Source of the DNA: Bacillus sp. FJAT-14578
Lineage (GTDB): Bacteria > Bacillota > Bacilli > Bacillales > Bacillaceae_H
Assembly (NCBI RefSeq): GCF_000504165.1
Contig: NZ_AYSE01000007.1
Location: 62,001 to 126,000 of the forward strand
Reading direction: 5' to 3'
Length of the DNA stretch: 64,000 nt
The translations under genes were made by a program, and so were the position numbers. The notes beneath the pieces were generated by a model. It did not search any database and was not told the origin of the DNA. It was given only the letters and a program-made list of their open reading frames with translations. Positions within the stretch are counted from its first letter, which is position 1, and each line of letters starts with the position of its first letter. Shown piece after piece: positions 42,981-51,233 of the stretch.

Positions 42981-44414
42981 ATGGATTTGATGATTATTCT
43001 AACAGCTCTGGGATTGCTTATGTTTGTTGCCTATCGAGGGTTTTCTGTTATTCTATTTGCTCCATTATGCGCCTTGTTTGCTGTTTTCTTAACAGAACCA
43101 AGCTATGTACTGCCATTTTTCTCTAATATATTCATGGAAAAGATGGTGGGCTTCGTGAAATTATATTTTCCCGTTTTTTTGCTTGGAGCTATCTTCGGTA
43201 AAGTCATCGAAATGACTGGTGCGGCTCAGAAAATCGCTAAGATCATTGTCCGCTTTGTCGGCGCCAAACAGGCCATTTTGACCATTGTATTGATGGGAGC
43301 GATTCTGACTTACAGTGGTGTGAGCCTGTTTGTAGTCGTATTTGCCGTTTATCCTTTTGCAGCTCAGTTATTCCGCGAAGCCAACATTCCCAAACGCCTC
43401 ATCCCTGCTACGATTGCCTTCAGTGCTTTTACTTTTTCAATGGATGCGGTTCCCGGATCCCCGCAGCTGCAGAACGTCATTCCGACGAGTTTCTTTAATA
43501 CTAACATCTATGCTGCACCGACGCTGGGCGCTATTGGAGGGATGTTCATTTTCGTAATTGGCATGCTGTACCTGGAGAGCCGCCGGCGAAAGGCAGCTGC
43601 AGCTGGAGAGGGTTACTACGGCAACAATGGAGACGCCGCTTCTGAAATGGCGGCTGCTAGTGAGACAGCATCCGTGACCATGATTTCAGGAGAAACGATT
43701 CATGCAAAAGATTGGCTGGCTTTTCTTCCACTCGTATTGGTCGGCGTCATGAACAAGTTTTTTACTACTTATATTCCTCAATGGTATGCAAATGGATTTG
43801 ATTTCGCGGCCATCGGCTTAGATAGTTTTGGAAGCGTTAACATGGGGCAGATACTTGCCATCTGGTCCGTGGAAATGGCACTTCTCATTGGGATACTCAC
43901 CACTATTGCGCTGAATTTCCAAGCGGTAAAGACAAATTTTCAAGCGAGTATGAATGTAGGAATAAGCGGTGCCTTGCTTGCTACAATGAATACGGCATCC
44001 GAATATGGATTCGGGGGAGTTATTGCCTCCTTGCCAAGCTTTGCCGGCATTCAGAACGCCCTCTCTGACACATTTACAAACCCGTTAGTCAATGGTGCGG
44101 TCATAACCAATGTTTTGTCAGGGATTACAGGTTCCGGATCCGGTGGAATGAGTATCGTATTAAGTGCAATGGCAGAGAAGTACATAGAGGCAGCAAATGC
44201 ATTTAATATCCCGTTGGAAGTCATGCATCGCGTGATGGCAATGGCAGCCGGCGGGATGGACACCTTACCTCATAATGGTGCTGTCATTACCTTGCTTGCG
44301 GTAACTGGATTAACTCATCGTCAAGCTTATAAAGATATCTTTGCCATAACGATTATTAAAACCATAGCGGTCTTTTTTGTCATCGGCGTTTATAGTCTAA
44401 CGGGTCTTGTATAA
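42981..44414 (+). CDS. GntP-family carboxylate permease
   Basis: 477 residues from ATG 42981 (MDLMIILTALGLLMFVAYRG), with AAAGGAGAG upstream; a longer in-frame extension has no ribosome site. An H+-coupled permease with about 12-14 membrane segments. GntP-family hallmarks: FPVFLLGAIFGKVIEMTGAA, an early GxxLTYSGVSLFVVVFAVYP segment and AFTFSMDAVPGSPQLQNVIP. The closest type I recall is the D-3-hydroxybutyrate/hydroxy-acid permease branch (YxjC-like), not gluconate. A charged loop (SRRRKAAAAGEGYYGNNGDA) splits the two halves. It is the last gene of the LysR-controlled operon and supplies its substrate. Confidence 0.9.
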   Translation: MDLMIILTALGLLMFVAYRGFSVILFAPLCALFAVFLTEPSYVLPFFSNIFMEKMVGFVKLYFPVFLLGAIFGKVIEMTGAAQKIAKIIVRFVGAKQAILTIVLMGAILTYSGVSLFVVVFAVYPFAAQLFREANIPKRLIPATIAFSAFTFSMDAVPGSPQLQNVIPTSFFNTNIYAAPTLGAIGGMFIFVIGMLYLESRRRKAAAAGEGYYGNNGDAASEMAAASETASVTMISGETIHAKDWLAFLPLVLVGVMNKFFTTYIPQWYANGFDFAAIGLDSFGSVNMGQILAIWSVEMALLIGILTTIALNFQAVKTNFQASMNVGISGALLATMNTASEYGFGGVIASLPSFAGIQNALSDTFTNPLVNGAVITNVLSGITGSGSGGMSIVLSAMAEKYIEAANAFNIPLEVMHRVMAMAAGGMDTLPHNGAVITLLAVTGLTHRQAYKDIFAITIIKTIAVFFVIGVYSLTGLV

Positions 44415-44469
44415 TTTGGGGTGACAGATTCCCAATCAGCTAAAGTTTAAAGGGATTAATGATGAAAGA

Positions 44470-44512
44470 GGGAGAGCGGGCTGCTGGTTCTTGGCAGCGC
44501 AATCTCCTTTTT
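44470..44512 (+). terminator. Imperfect terminator after the permease gene
   Basis: GGAGAG..GCTGC pairs with GCAGC..TCTCC around GGTTCTTG, followed by TTTTTATTT. Confidence 0.6.
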
Positions 44513-44683
44513 ATTTGCATGCTTTTCGTTGGAGAACATGCTAGAATAATAGCAACACTGCATAAGTATGGTGATGGAACATCAAATCGCTGTTGGCGAT
44601 GAGAAAAGAAACCAATTTTATGGTGTTTTCCAGAAGTTAATTTTTTGAATATTATTAAAAATACGAAAGAGGTTTAGATAGGT

Positions 44684-45505
44684 ATGCTGAATGCTATTAA
44701 TCTGTTGGATGTTATCACTATATCCATAAAGGCCGGAGAACAAATTATAGATGTATACAATTCCGATTTTGCCGTTGAAAATAAAGAAGATCAATCACCG
44801 TTAACTCTTGCTGATAAGAAATCACATGAAGTGATCGCTTCTGAATTAAGCCGTTTGTTCCCGGAGATTCCGATTTTGAGTGAAGAAGGCCAGCATTTGC
44901 CTTACGAAGAACGCAAGGATTGGGAGTATTTATGGATAGTCGATCCGTTGGACGGGACAAAAGAGTTTGTGAAGCGTAATGGTGAGTTTACCGTCAATAT
45001 TGCGTTGGTACATAAAGGTTACCCTGTATTAGGAGTTATTTATGCTCCGGTATTGAATACCATCTATTTTGCGAAAGAAGGGGCAGGTTCTTTTAAAATA
45101 GAAGGGATGGACACCATGAGTTTTCAAAACGAGGCTGAAGTCCTTTCTAACGCAGAGAAGCTATCTGCTGTTGAACTAAATAAAGAGATGGCAGCCGTTG
45201 CCAGCCGCTCACATATGTCACCCGAAACGGAAGAATATATGAATGAAGTGAAGAAAAAATATGGAGATGTCACCATTACTTCAGCAGGCAGTTCTCTTAA
45301 GCTTTGCTTAGTGGCTGAAGGAAAAGCGGATGTGTATCCTCGATTCGCCCCTACGATGGAATGGGACACTGCCGCAGGACAAGCCATCGTTGAGCAAGCT
45401 GGAGGAAAGGTCATCCAAGCGGATTCAAAAGAAAGGCTGTCTTACAATAAAGACAACTTATTAAATCCGTGGTTCATTGTGAAAAAAGCGAGTTTGATGG
45501 TTTAA
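44684..45505 (+). CDS. cysQ: 3'(2'),5'-bisphosphate nucleotidase
   Basis: A 273-residue inositol-monophosphatase-superfamily enzyme that hydrolyses 3'-phosphoadenosine 5'-phosphate to AMP, clearing a by-product of sulfate assimilation. Metal-site motifs are complete: SEEGQ (Glu-Glu), DPLDGTKEFVKRNGEFTVNI and EWDTAAGQAIVEQAGG. The N-terminal VENKEDQSPLTLADKKSHEV (Asp of DxSPxTxAD) is typical of CysQ. AAGAGGT precedes the ATG. No sulfate genes are adjacent; it is monocistronic. Confidence 0.92.
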   Translation: MLNAINLLDVITISIKAGEQIIDVYNSDFAVENKEDQSPLTLADKKSHEVIASELSRLFPEIPILSEEGQHLPYEERKDWEYLWIVDPLDGTKEFVKRNGEFTVNIALVHKGYPVLGVIYAPVLNTIYFAKEGAGSFKIEGMDTMSFQNEAEVLSNAEKLSAVELNKEMAAVASRSHMSPETEEYMNEVKKKYGDVTITSAGSSLKLCLVAEGKADVYPRFAPTMEWDTAAGQAIVEQAGGKVIQADSKERLSYNKDNLLNPWFIVKKASLMV

Positions 45506-45576
45506 GTAATGAACAGGTTTTAACACTTTAAAGGTTGGGATACCTGGTACGTTCATATCTTTTAAAGCGAATCATG

Positions 45577-45625
45577 AACAAAAGGAGAGTGGATGGGGTA
45601 AAAGCCTTCCACTCTCCTTTTGTTT
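45577..45625 (+). terminator. Intrinsic terminator of cysQ
   Basis: AACAAAAGGAGAGTGGA pairs with TCCACTCTCCTTTTGTT across a GGGGTAAAAGCC-type loop; it also reads as a terminator on the minus strand for yqgV. Confidence 0.9.
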
Positions 45626-45645
45626 AAAGGTTCGGTATCGCTAAA

Positions 45646-45945
45646 CTATTCTAATGATTGTTCGACCGTGTCTGTTTGATGCTCCATATCCATTTCTTTA
45701 TCGGTTCGATGATCGATGCTAATGTTAGTGACGATTCGTTCTGTCCCATTTGATAGAGCTTCTTGGTGCATGTCTTTTGCCACTTCCCATAATTGATCGA
45801 TTTCTCCTTCTACCACTGTTGCGGTAGGGGTCAACTGATATTTTAATCCTTTTTCCTCGATTTTACGTACAGCGTCGGTGACTTTTGAGCTGAAACTTGT
45901 AGAATCTGTTCCGACAGGTGTAATGCTGATTTCTAATAAAGGCAT
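45646..45945 (-). CDS. yqgV: Thiamine-binding MTH1187/YqgV family protein
   Basis: 99 residues from ATG 45945 (MPLLEISITPVGTDSTSFSS), with AAAGGAGTG upstream. A small ferredoxin-like fold protein of the DUF77/Thiamine_BP family, members of which bind thiamine or HMP. Typical: LEISITPVGT at the start, LKYQLTPTATVVEGEIDQLW in the middle and RIVTNISIDHRTDKE. It has the standard length plus a short acidic tail (MDMEHQTDTVEQSLE). It is single, and converges on cysQ across a shared terminator. Confidence 0.9.
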   Translation of the reverse strand: MPLLEISITPVGTDSTSFSSKVTDAVRKIEEKGLKYQLTPTATVVEGEIDQLWEVAKDMHQEALSNGTERIVTNISIDHRTDKEMDMEHQTDTVEQSLE

Positions 45946-46279
45946 GATTTTCACTCCTTTGATAGATTGTGTGTTCATTTACTTGGGTGCCCTTTTTTTA
46001 CTTCATCTAAAGCATGTGCCGTTGTTCGATTTGCCAGCCTCCTTATGAATTTTTAGTTTCTATATTGTTCATTTCCCAAAGAAGGAAACCTTTAACCTTC
46101 TTTTTTGTTTCAAATACCAACCTGTGTTTCTTCCTTGATTTTATTATCGTGATTCATATCTTCCTTTTTATAGTAGAATCAATCAGTCTTTTATAAGTAA
46201 TAATTTCCCATTTATACCCAAAGATAAAGGAGTGTTGTCGTTTATCCTAGCGGGTACACCATTAAAAAGGAGGTGACAA

Positions 46280-46387
46280 ATGATGTACCGTTGTTCGAAC
46301 TGCGGGCATTTGCTTGAGACCGAAGAACTGCTGCATCTGCATATGGAAGAGTGCGAGGATTGCATGGAAGAAGACAGCGAACGTTAA
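46280..46387 (+). CDS. Very small zinc-knuckle protein (35 aa)
   Basis: A near-consensus ribosome site AAAAGGAGGTGA (46265-46276) is followed by ATGATG at 46280/46283. The product, MMYRCSNCGHLLETEELLHL then HMEECEDCMEEDSER, has two CxxC pairs and two His between them, enough to bind one zinc. The function is unknown. The strong ribosome site and a following terminator (46463) support a real gene. Confidence 0.6.
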   Translation: MMYRCSNCGHLLETEELLHLHMEECEDCMEEDSER

Positions 46388-46462
46388 TCGTTGTTAGAAT
46401 GGCAAAAAGTTGATTATGGGAGGAAGAACATCATCAATTACCATGGATTTGAGAGAAATAAA

Positions 46463-46507
46463 AGAAGGAGAGTCGATTGTTAGAATACAATCCACTCTCC
46501 TTTTGTT
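46463..46507 (+). terminator. Terminator after the zinc-knuckle gene
   Basis: AAGGAGAGTCGATTGT pairs with ACAATCCACTCTCCTT (one mismatch), followed by TTGTTT; it is also in place to end the minus-strand sigma-factor gene. Confidence 0.75.
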
Positions 46508-46544
46508 TATGCAGAAGTTTCTAACGATGCCTCTCTGGCTGCTG

Positions 46545-47054
46545 TTAGTGATCCTTCAACCTCTCCGCAATCCTCCTCAATTTCTTCTTCGCCGATCGTC
46601 CCCACCATTTGACGGCTTCGAGTTTGACTTGGTGTTCGGCGGCGATGTCTTGGAGGGGGCGGTCGTTGACGATGTGTTCGTGGATGTATGTTTTTTCGCC
46701 TTCGGTCAAATCACGGTAATATAAGTAAAGGATTTCTTCCTCAAGCGGAACCTGGCCCATGTCCGATTCGATGACGTCGAGGAATTCTTCGTTGAGCGGT
46801 TTGTTATGTTCTTCGTATTTCATTTGCTTTTTTAAGGCCATTAAGAGATGGCCTTTCATCGTCATATAGGCGTATGCAGAGAAGGCTCCTTTATCGGGAT
46901 CAAATTTTTCATACGCTTCCCATAAGGCGATGAAGCCAAGCTGAATGTAGTCGTCAAAGTCTTTATAGATTCGTAGTCTTTTCAGGAGATGATGGACCAT
47001 AGGCGTGTATTGGACAAGTGCTTCTTCAAATGTAGCCGGTTTTTTTTCAAACAT
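46545..47054 (-). CDS. Orphan sigma-70-family factor
   Basis: A 169-residue RNA polymerase sigma factor with regions 2 and 4 only. Region 2 (about residues 10-78): VHHLLKRLRIYKDFDDYIQL, then GFIALWEAYEKFDPDKGAFS and AYAYMTMKGHLLMALKKQ. Region 4 (about 112-165): LTEGEKTYIHEHIVNDRPLQ, DIAAEHQVKLEAVKWWGRSA, KKKLRRI. It lacks the domains of SigI, SigB or SigA and has no anti-sigma gene beside it. Region 2 is closer to SigH/ComX-type than to classic ECF factors in my reading. AAAGGAACC precedes the ATG at 47054. It is divergent from a ComK-like gene, so a competence or stress role is plausible. Confidence 0.85.
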   Translation of the reverse strand: MFEKKPATFEEALVQYTPMVHHLLKRLRIYKDFDDYIQLGFIALWEAYEKFDPDKGAFSAYAYMTMKGHLLMALKKQMKYEEHNKPLNEEFLDVIESDMGQVPLEEEILYLYYRDLTEGEKTYIHEHIVNDRPLQDIAAEHQVKLEAVKWWGRSAKKKLRRIAERLKDH

Positions 47055-47409
47055 ATTCGGTTCCTTTTGAAAAGCGCGCTTTTCTTGTATTCCGCGGTAT
47101 CTTTACTGTACGGCACGGAAAAGATGGGAGCGAATGGGTGCAGAACCCGGGAGAGGAGCGGCTTTTGGCCTCCGGGGTTCGCCCGCTCGGGCAGCGGAGT
47201 TCGACGGTGTAAGGAAGAATGGCTTAGAGGTTCGGAGATTATATTTTCGAAAAAATAAGTCTATTGATCTGCTTGATGTTTATGCAAGTGACAAAAATAT
47301 GCATTTTTTAACAATTATTAACAAAATCTTTACGTTAGCTTTAAAAAACTCATCGACTAAGAAGATATAATATTATTGTAATTTAATATATTGAGAAAGG
47401 ATGTTTAAC
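47055..47409. promoter_or_regulatory. Divergent control region of the sigma-factor and ComK-like genes
   Basis: 355 bases without a gene. 47130-47215 is strikingly GC-rich (CCCGGGAG, GCCTCCGGGG, GCCCGCTCGGGC) and can fold; it would be in the 5' leader of the sigma-factor transcript. 47270-47400 is AT-rich, with an AAAAATATGCATTTTTT box (47293-47309) that resembles a ComK A/T-box half (spacer off by one) and a TATAAT at about 47365-47370 before the ComK-like gene. Confidence 0.45.
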
Positions 47410-47910
47410 ATGATAGTAGATGAAAAGCGTGAAATTAGCCTGAAAACGATGGCGGTTACGTATTATCCCGGTATAAAGCATCAAACGATGATTCTTGATG
47501 TGGATGGTTCCTTTTTGACGTCGAAGTCTCCGGAACGATTGTTTGAAGAAGCTTGCTTGAAACACGGATCCACCTATGAGGGAAGGCGACAGGCCGTCAT
47601 TCATGTACGTCAATATTGGAAAAGAACGCCATTTGCGATTGCTCCTTTGTTTGGCATGTATGTCTTTCCATCTGCTTCTCCACGGGATTTAGACTGTGTA
47701 TGGTTATTTGCGCATCACGTTCTCGATATTTTACCGGACGCAATGAATAAACAGCATTCCATCGTAAAGTTTCGGAATGACAAAGAGCTGCCTGTTAAAG
47801 CCACTGCGACATTTTTGGATAACCAGTATGAACGAACGGGAGCTTGTTTTTTAAGGTTCGGCCCTTTAGAGTTATTTCGTCCAAACGATGAGTGCTTTTG
47901 TAATACATAA
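47410..47910 (+). CDS. ComK-family competence regulator paralogue
   Basis: About 166 residues; ATG at 47410 (MIVDEKREISLKTMAVTYYP) is at better distance from GAAAGGATG than ATG 47401. The sequence follows the ComK pattern: KTMAV near the start, HQTMILDVDGSFLTSKSPER, the signature ACLKHGSTYEGRRQAVIHVR, FAIAPLFGMYVFPSASPRDL, DCVWLFAHHV, the FRNDKELPVKATATFLDNQY core and ERTGACFLRF. ComK binds A/T-boxes in the DNA minor groove and activates DNA-uptake genes. The protein is a little shorter at the C-terminus than B. subtilis ComK. Whether it is the sole ComK or a second paralogue cannot be told here. Confidence 0.8.
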   Translation: MIVDEKREISLKTMAVTYYPGIKHQTMILDVDGSFLTSKSPERLFEEACLKHGSTYEGRRQAVIHVRQYWKRTPFAIAPLFGMYVFPSASPRDLDCVWLFAHHVLDILPDAMNKQHSIVKFRNDKELPVKATATFLDNQYERTGACFLRFGPLELFRPNDECFCNT

Positions 47911-47948
47911 GAAAGGATTAAGTAGAGGGAAATTTGGGGAAGTCGCTT

Positions 47949-47995
47949 ATGTACCTGTCACCACCCGAATAACCTTGTTTTTAATAATGTTTCAC
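47949..47995. repeat. Dispersed CCTGTCACC repeat copy
   Basis: TATGTACCTGTCACCACCCG followed by AATAACCTTGTTTTTAATAA and TGTTTCACA; a copy with the same tail as the one at 34761, about 40 bases after the ComK-like stop. Confidence 0.75.
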
Positions 47996-48000
47996 AATAA

Positions 48001-48045
48001 AGAAGGAGAGCAGATTGCTAATAATCTACTCTCCTTTTTTGTTTA
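48001..48045 (+). terminator. Terminator after the ComK-like gene
   Basis: AGGAGAGCAGATT pairs with AATCTACTCTCCT (one mismatch), followed by TTTTTGTTT. Confidence 0.85.
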
Positions 48046-48086
48046 AATCGATTTCTCGAAGAACGTGCGTCACAATCCACCGTCAT

Positions 48087-48305
48087 TTACCCCGTCTCAA
48101 CTGCCACAGCCCTGACAGGAGACCTGTCAAGTCCTTTTAATCGGAGCGGGAGGGCGATGATCAATGGATCGGCAAAATCAATTCTTTCGAAGTTGCAGAA
48201 GTTTTCGCCGATGATTCCGTTGACGCTTGTGATGGCTTCATGGACAGGAAAGGCCGATACGTCCGGCGGATCAACATTGAGGGCATCAATGAAAAAGGTC
48301 GTCAC
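48087..48305 (-). pseudogene. C-terminal remnant of a cyclase/kynurenine-formamidase-like gene
   Basis: 72 codons starting GTG at 48305 (MTTFFIDALNVDPPDVSAFP), followed by VHEAITSVNGIIGENFCNFE and DPLIIALPLRLKGLDRSPVR. This is the last third of cyclase-family (PF04199) metal hydrolases, which are normally about 210-220 residues and carry their HxGTHxDxxxH metal site in the part missing here. The reading frame is intact and coupled by a GTGA overlap to the ureohydrolase stop, so it may still be translated, but it cannot have the usual activity. Confidence 0.75.
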
Positions 48306-49288
48306 TCCTTAGATGCTTGTAAAACTTCTTCTCCCGCTGATTGAAGAAGCTGCTTTTTCTTTTTCAAGGCGGTTAATGTAATCATTTCATACATGATGGC
48401 TGATGCCAGAGTAGCCGTGATTTCATTGCTGTCATATGTCGGCAATACCTCGACCAAGTCAAATCCAACAAGGTTTAAGCCGTCTAACGCACGCACATAT
48501 TCCAGTGCCTCGAAGCTGGTTGGACCGCCGACTTCCGGCGTGCCTGTTCCAGGTGCATAAGCAGGATCGACAAAATCGATATCGTATGAAACGAACACAG
48601 GCCGGTCACCGACACGTTCGCGAATACGTTTGATGACTTCGTTAAAGCCGATTTGGCGGGCTTCTCGCATCGGGATGACTTCAAATCCCAAGCTTCTTGC
48701 GTCTTCAATATCATCCGGGCTGTAAAGAGGGCCTCTCATCCCGACTTGGATAGAATGGTCGACATCAAGCAATCCTTCTTCGACCGCACGGCGGAATGGC
48801 GTTCCATGCATGTATTTTTCACCATAATAATTGTCCCAAGTGTCTCCGTGTGAGTCAAAATGAACAAGTGCGACAGGTCCGTATTTCTTGTGGAACGCAC
48901 GCAAGTTTCCAAGCGAAATGGAATGGTCGCCGCCCATAATGATTGGTGTCACGTTTTTGTCGAGCAGAGGCGTTAATTCTGACACCATGTTGTCATATGT
49001 TCGATGGATGTTTCCTGGAATCACATCGATATCGCCATAGTCCACACCGGAGCAATAATCGAAGATATTAATATCCATGTCTGGATTATAAGGACGAAGC
49101 AGGGAAGAAAAGTTCCGGATATGCTGGGGACCCAATCTTTGCCCAGTTCGGAAGGATGCAGCCGTGTCGAACGGAACACCGAGAACCGCAAAATCGATGT
49201 TATCCGTTGTCTTTATTTGCTCTAATCTCATAAATGTGCGAACACCGCAAAAGCGGGGGGATTTAGAAGAATCTTTTGGTTGATACAT
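48302..49288 (-). CDS. Ureohydrolase (agmatinase/guanidino-acid amidinohydrolase family)
   Basis: 328 residues from ATG 49288 (MYQPKDSSKSPRFCGVRTFM), with AGGAGG 8 bases upstream. The binuclear manganese site is complete: His122 in GGDHS, Asp145, His147 and Asp149 in FDSHGDT (a Ser variant of the common DAHxD), and Asp236 and Asp238 in SYDIDFVDPAYAPGTGTPEV. The fold and FRTGQRLGPQHIR match agmatinase, guanidinobutyrase and guanidinopropionase; members release urea from guanidino compounds. Its stop overlaps the start of a cyclase remnant. With an MFS transporter gene upstream on the same strand, it may handle an imported guanidino compound. Confidence 0.9.
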   Translation of the reverse strand: MYQPKDSSKSPRFCGVRTFMRLEQIKTTDNIDFAVLGVPFDTAASFRTGQRLGPQHIRNFSSLLRPYNPDMDINIFDYCSGVDYGDIDVIPGNIHRTYDNMVSELTPLLDKNVTPIIMGGDHSISLGNLRAFHKKYGPVALVHFDSHGDTWDNYYGEKYMHGTPFRRAVEEGLLDVDHSIQVGMRGPLYSPDDIEDARSLGFEVIPMREARQIGFNEVIKRIRERVGDRPVFVSYDIDFVDPAYAPGTGTPEVGGPTSFEALEYVRALDGLNLVGFDLVEVLPTYDSNEITATLASAIMYEMITLTALKKKKQLLQSAGEEVLQASKE

Positions 49289-49386
49289 AGGGAACCTCCT
49301 AGAATAAACGTATTTATAATAATATATTTGCAAGATTCATGCCAAATCAAAGGGAGAAGGAATGGGGAAGTCGTGACACTGAGTTG

Positions 49387-49431
49387 ATGCAAAAATGAAT
49401 TGAGCAGTAAAGATTCAATTCATTTTTGCAT
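49387..49431. other. 17-bp perfect hairpin upstream of the ureohydrolase gene
   Basis: ATGCAAAAATGAATTGA pairs with TCAATTCATTTTTGCAT around GCAGTAAAGAT. In the gap 49289-49772; it may be an operator, attenuator or terminator. The rest of that gap shows no gene. Confidence 0.6.
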
Positions 49432-49616
49432 AGAATCATACTGGATGAAAAAGGAAGTTCACGGGGATAAATCGTTCTGGAATGGGCCGTAATTACAAGC
49501 CCTTCCACCATACTCTGCGGCTCACGAACATTTCACGGCCACGAATAACTTGTCATTGTTTCTACTATTGCGGCATGAAAAAACGTATCTGTCTCGTATT
49601 TTTCATTGAATTGCGT

Positions 49617-49656
49617 AAAAAACAGCCAAGGCTTGAAAAAGCGCTTGGCTGTTTGT
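49617..49656 (-). terminator. Terminator of the MFS gene
   Basis: Read on the minus strand: AACAGCCAAGCG-loop-CCTTGGCTGTTTTTT, 120 bases after the MFS stop codon. Confidence 0.85.
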
Positions 49657-49772
49657 GGTTTCTTGATTTATTTCAATCAAACTCTATCTTCGATGTCTCT
49701 ACTAGAAGGGGAGTGTATCCATTTGTCAGTTATATTAAACGGCTTCATACATTTTTCGAAAAGCGTTTTTGA

Positions 49773-51062
49773 TTATGCGTTTACCTTTTGTGCAGGAAGG
49801 GGAGTTAAGTGAAGCTCAGTCGATTCTTTCTTGATCGTGAATACATAAGCACCTAAACCTAAAATGGCCGCAAAAATCAACATGGCGATGGAGGTACTGA
49901 AGTCCCCGCCGGATAAGTCGCGAAGCCAGCCCATGATGTAGCTTGAAAAGCCGCCCATAATGTTGGTGAATCCCATCAAGCCTGCTGCACGCCCTGCTGT
50001 TTCCGGTGTGGAGTATTTGATGATGAGCATATTGCTCAGATGGAATACACCGCCTTGACAGCCCATCGCAAGTCCCATGCAAATCCCTGCTGCAATTGGG
50101 TTTGGTGCAAACACCGCTACTGTCAAAAGCACGGCCGTCATGGCAAATAAAATCGTCGCCATTAAGCTTGGACGTCTCGTTTTGTCCGCCAGAATGCCGC
50201 ATGTCACAACGAATCCAAGTGCAAATAACCAGGAGAGGGACGTGATGCTTGTCATGCCTTCCCGCTCAAAGCCTTTTGCCTCCATCAAATACGTTGGCAG
50301 CCAAATGCTGATTCCAAAGAAAAGGAACGAACAGACGAGCATGCCGAACCAAACAATCCAGAAACGGTAATCTTGCGCAAAGCTTTTATTCTCCGATGGT
50401 TTTGCTTCTTTTTCTTCATCATCCGCCTGGCGGATAAAAGCCAGTTCTTCTTGACTCACTCCAGGGTGTTCTTCCGGTGTATTTCTTGTCAGGAAGATGA
50501 ACATCGGGATGTTGATAAATAAGTTGAATGCCGCAAGCATAAAGAAGGCTGCCTGCCAGTGGAGGGATGAAATGACGAGCACCAATACAATGGCACCAAT
50601 TGCTGGACCCAAATAGTTTCCTGTGAGCCATGATGCTTGGGCCCGTCCTAATTCACGTCTGTTAAACCAGGCAGAAATGAATTTCCCGGAGACCGGAATC
50701 ATCATCCCTTCACCAAAACCGAGAATGATCCGGCTGACTAAAAACGTTTCATAGGAAGTAGCGAGACCTGATGAAATCATGGTCAGCGTCCAAACGCATA
50801 ATCCGGCGATGGCCGTTTTACGAGCTCCCAGCTTGTCGATGATAAAGCCCCAAAACAGATTGGAAACCCCATAAGCGATGGTAAATACAAACGACAGAAG
50901 ACCGATTTTCGCATTTTTGTCTTCACCTGTTATACCGAGCGCATTCAAAAATTCTGGATCTGTTTGAATGACGGAGATGCCAACCTTATCGATTTGTCCG
51001 AAGAACCAAAAGAAAAAAATCGGTACAGCGATATACAACCATCTTTTTTGCCTATGCAGCAT
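49773..51062 (-). CDS. MFS transporter, anion:cation symporter type
   Basis: A 429-residue major facilitator with 12 membrane segments. It starts RQKRWLYIAVPIFFFWFFGQ, then IDKVGISV, with the MFS loop-2 motif FIIDKLGARKTAIAGL, the segment-4/5 GFGEGMMIPVSGKFISAWFN and a second-half DKTRRPSL loop. This is the pattern of the ACS family (hexuronate, phthalate and other organic-acid uptake). A central hydrophilic loop (RNTPEEHPGVSQEELAFIRQ) divides the halves. A TGTTTT-N6-AAAACA palindrome lies about 170 bases before its start, shared with the divergent hydrolase and the cupin gene, so it belongs to the same IclR regulon and probably imports the aromatic substrate. Confidence 0.92.
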   Translation of the reverse strand: MLHRQKRWLYIAVPIFFFWFFGQIDKVGISVIQTDPEFLNALGITGEDKNAKIGLLSFVFTIAYGVSNLFWGFIIDKLGARKTAIAGLCVWTLTMISSGLATSYETFLVSRIILGFGEGMMIPVSGKFISAWFNRRELGRAQASWLTGNYLGPAIGAIVLVLVISSLHWQAAFFMLAAFNLFINIPMFIFLTRNTPEEHPGVSQEELAFIRQADDEEKEAKPSENKSFAQDYRFWIVWFGMLVCSFLFFGISIWLPTYLMEAKGFEREGMTSITSLSWLFALGFVVTCGILADKTRRPSLMATILFAMTAVLLTVAVFAPNPIAAGICMGLAMGCQGGVFHLSNMLIIKYSTPETAGRAAGLMGFTNIMGGFSSYIMGWLRDLSGGDFSTSIAMLIFAAILGLGAYVFTIKKESTELHLTPLPAQKVNA

Positions 51063-51233
51063 GCTATCCTCTCCCTTTTAAATTATTAATTAAACCGCTT
51101 ACATTTCAAGTTACGAGTGTATGAATCTACGTTTTGCCTATCTGCCATCATCATTCCTATGAAGCACGAATGTCGCCTTTAAACGAATCCTGCCGTACAT
51201 CACCCCTTTAAATTAATAGAATCATTTCACTTT

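Noticed and set aside
35785-44600. Shared CTGCATAAG-type sequence at about 35790 and 44556, upstream of the secreted-protein and cysQ genes
   Set aside because: Similarity covers only about 20 scattered bases and could be chance; no structure is common to both.
47130-47215. tRNA-like gene in the GC-rich block
   Set aside because: No cloverleaf with anticodon arm or proper TTCRA-type loop could be drawn.
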